Part shown: in pieces, positions 5,719 through 6,108 of the stretch | How the letters are laid out: every line of letters starts with the position of its first letter | Position numbering within the stretch: position 1 is the first letter of the stretch | Origin: Clostridiaceae bacterium | Lineage (GTDB): Bacteria; Bacillota; Clostridia; Oscillospirales; Butyricicoccaceae | Direction: 5' to 3' | NCBI GenBank assembly: GCA_016293155.1 | Contig: JAEDEU010000095.1 | Coordinates: 1-6,108 of the forward strand | DNA length: 6,108 nt | The notes under the pieces: generated by a model | Told to the model about the DNA's origin: nothing | What the model saw: the letters and a program-made list of their open reading frames with translations, nothing else | Database searches by the model: none | Made by a program: the position numbers and the translations under genes

Positions 5719-6108
5719 ATGGAGAAAAATACCGATCTACGTATTCAGAAAACTTATCTTGCGCTGCAAAATGCCTTTGTGGCGCTGTTGGAGGAAAAGC
5801 GGTTTGAGGAGCTGACCGTCAACGAGCTGTGCGACAGAGCCATGATCCGGCGCACCACGTTTTATAAGCACTTCGGGGATAAATATGAGTATTTTGCTTT
5901 CTATATCCGGGAAATGGTTTCGACCTTCCGGGATCAGCTGCCGCCGGATGTGATGGATGGAGAAGCGGCGGCATACTTCCTGCAAATGAGTCAGGAACTG
6001 CTGCGATTCTGGCATATGCACGAGAAAATGGTGCGCAACATTGAAAACAGCAGTATGTTTCCGCTGCTGCTGAGCATCCTGCTGGATCAGATCACAGAGG
6101 ATATCATC
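5719..6108 (+). CDS. TetR/AcrR-type transcriptional regulator (C-terminus cut by window edge)
   Basis: The gene is open from ATG at 5719 to the right edge (130 residues seen; the family is usually 180-220). GGGAGG ends 5 bases before the ATG. The N-terminal domain fits TetR: helix 1 about residues 8-27 (KTYLALQNAFVALLEEK), then FEELTVNELCDRA and IRRTTFYKHFGDKYEYF (about 29-59). The latter hold the helix-turn-helix with the typical recognition stretch TTFYKHFGDK. From about residue 60 the ligand-binding helices begin and are only partly seen. The spelling is closest to the TetR group in Firmicutes that often sits beside transporters or MMPL genes. It is divergent from the operon and shares its control region, so it probably represses both units until a ligand binds. 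The ligand cannot be read from this fragment. Confidence 0.93.
   Translation, partial: MEKNTDLRIQKTYLALQNAFVALLEEKRFEELTVNELCDRAMIRRTTFYKHFGDKYEYFAFYIREMVSTFRDQLPPDVMDGEAAAYFLQMSQELLRFWHMHEKMVRNIENSSMFPLLLSILLDQITEDII

Noticed and set aside
5737..6021. Minus-strand frame opposite the TetR-type gene.
   Set aside because: It is antisense to a clear helix-turn-helix regulator with its own promoter and ribosome-binding site.

Overview
The window looks like chromosomal DNA from a Gram-positive anaerobe of the Clostridia, probably a gut Oscillospiraceae-type organism. This is inference. It rests on the strong AGGAGG ribosome-binding sites, GTG and TTG starts, a moderately GC-rich composition by eye, and a secreted GLUG-type repeat protein beside an MMPL-type transporter and a TetR-type regulator. 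No feature fixes the genus.

Layout: nearly all of the window is one leftward (minus-strand) operon of three tightly packed genes, with a divergent rightward regulator at the right end. In transcription order the operon encodes a 104-residue small, probably all-beta protein of unknown function (5572 to 5258), an 816-residue MMPL/RND-family membrane transporter (5261 to 2811), and a very large secreted, membrane-anchored repeat protein (2821 to beyond base 1). The last gene starts with GTG and has no stop in the window, so a search requiring a complete ORF would miss it, yet it fills almost half the sequence. Adjacent genes overlap by 4 and 11 bases, which suggests translational coupling. From 5719 to the right edge runs a TetR/AcrR-type regulator, cut by the window end.

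The 146-base gap 5573-5718 holds two convincing sigma-70-like promoters facing opposite ways with overlapping -10 boxes, plus a perfect inverted repeat that is a good operator candidate. This layout fits a TetR-type repressor controlling itself and the operon.

Working model (inference): the regulator senses a small hydrophobic or amphipathic compound or an envelope signal and releases the operon. The MMPL protein would then move a lipid-like or amphipathic substrate across the membrane, powered by proton flux. The large beta-helix protein stands outside the membrane and may act as its extracellular partner, scaffold or adhesin. Three traits are worth attention: a roughly 146-residue helical insertion inside one beta-helix repeat of the surface protein, a cysteine ladder in that repeat array, and a strict four-residue Gly/Val repeat forming the tail of the transporter. 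No tRNA, rRNA, CRISPR array, insertion sequence or terminator was seen.
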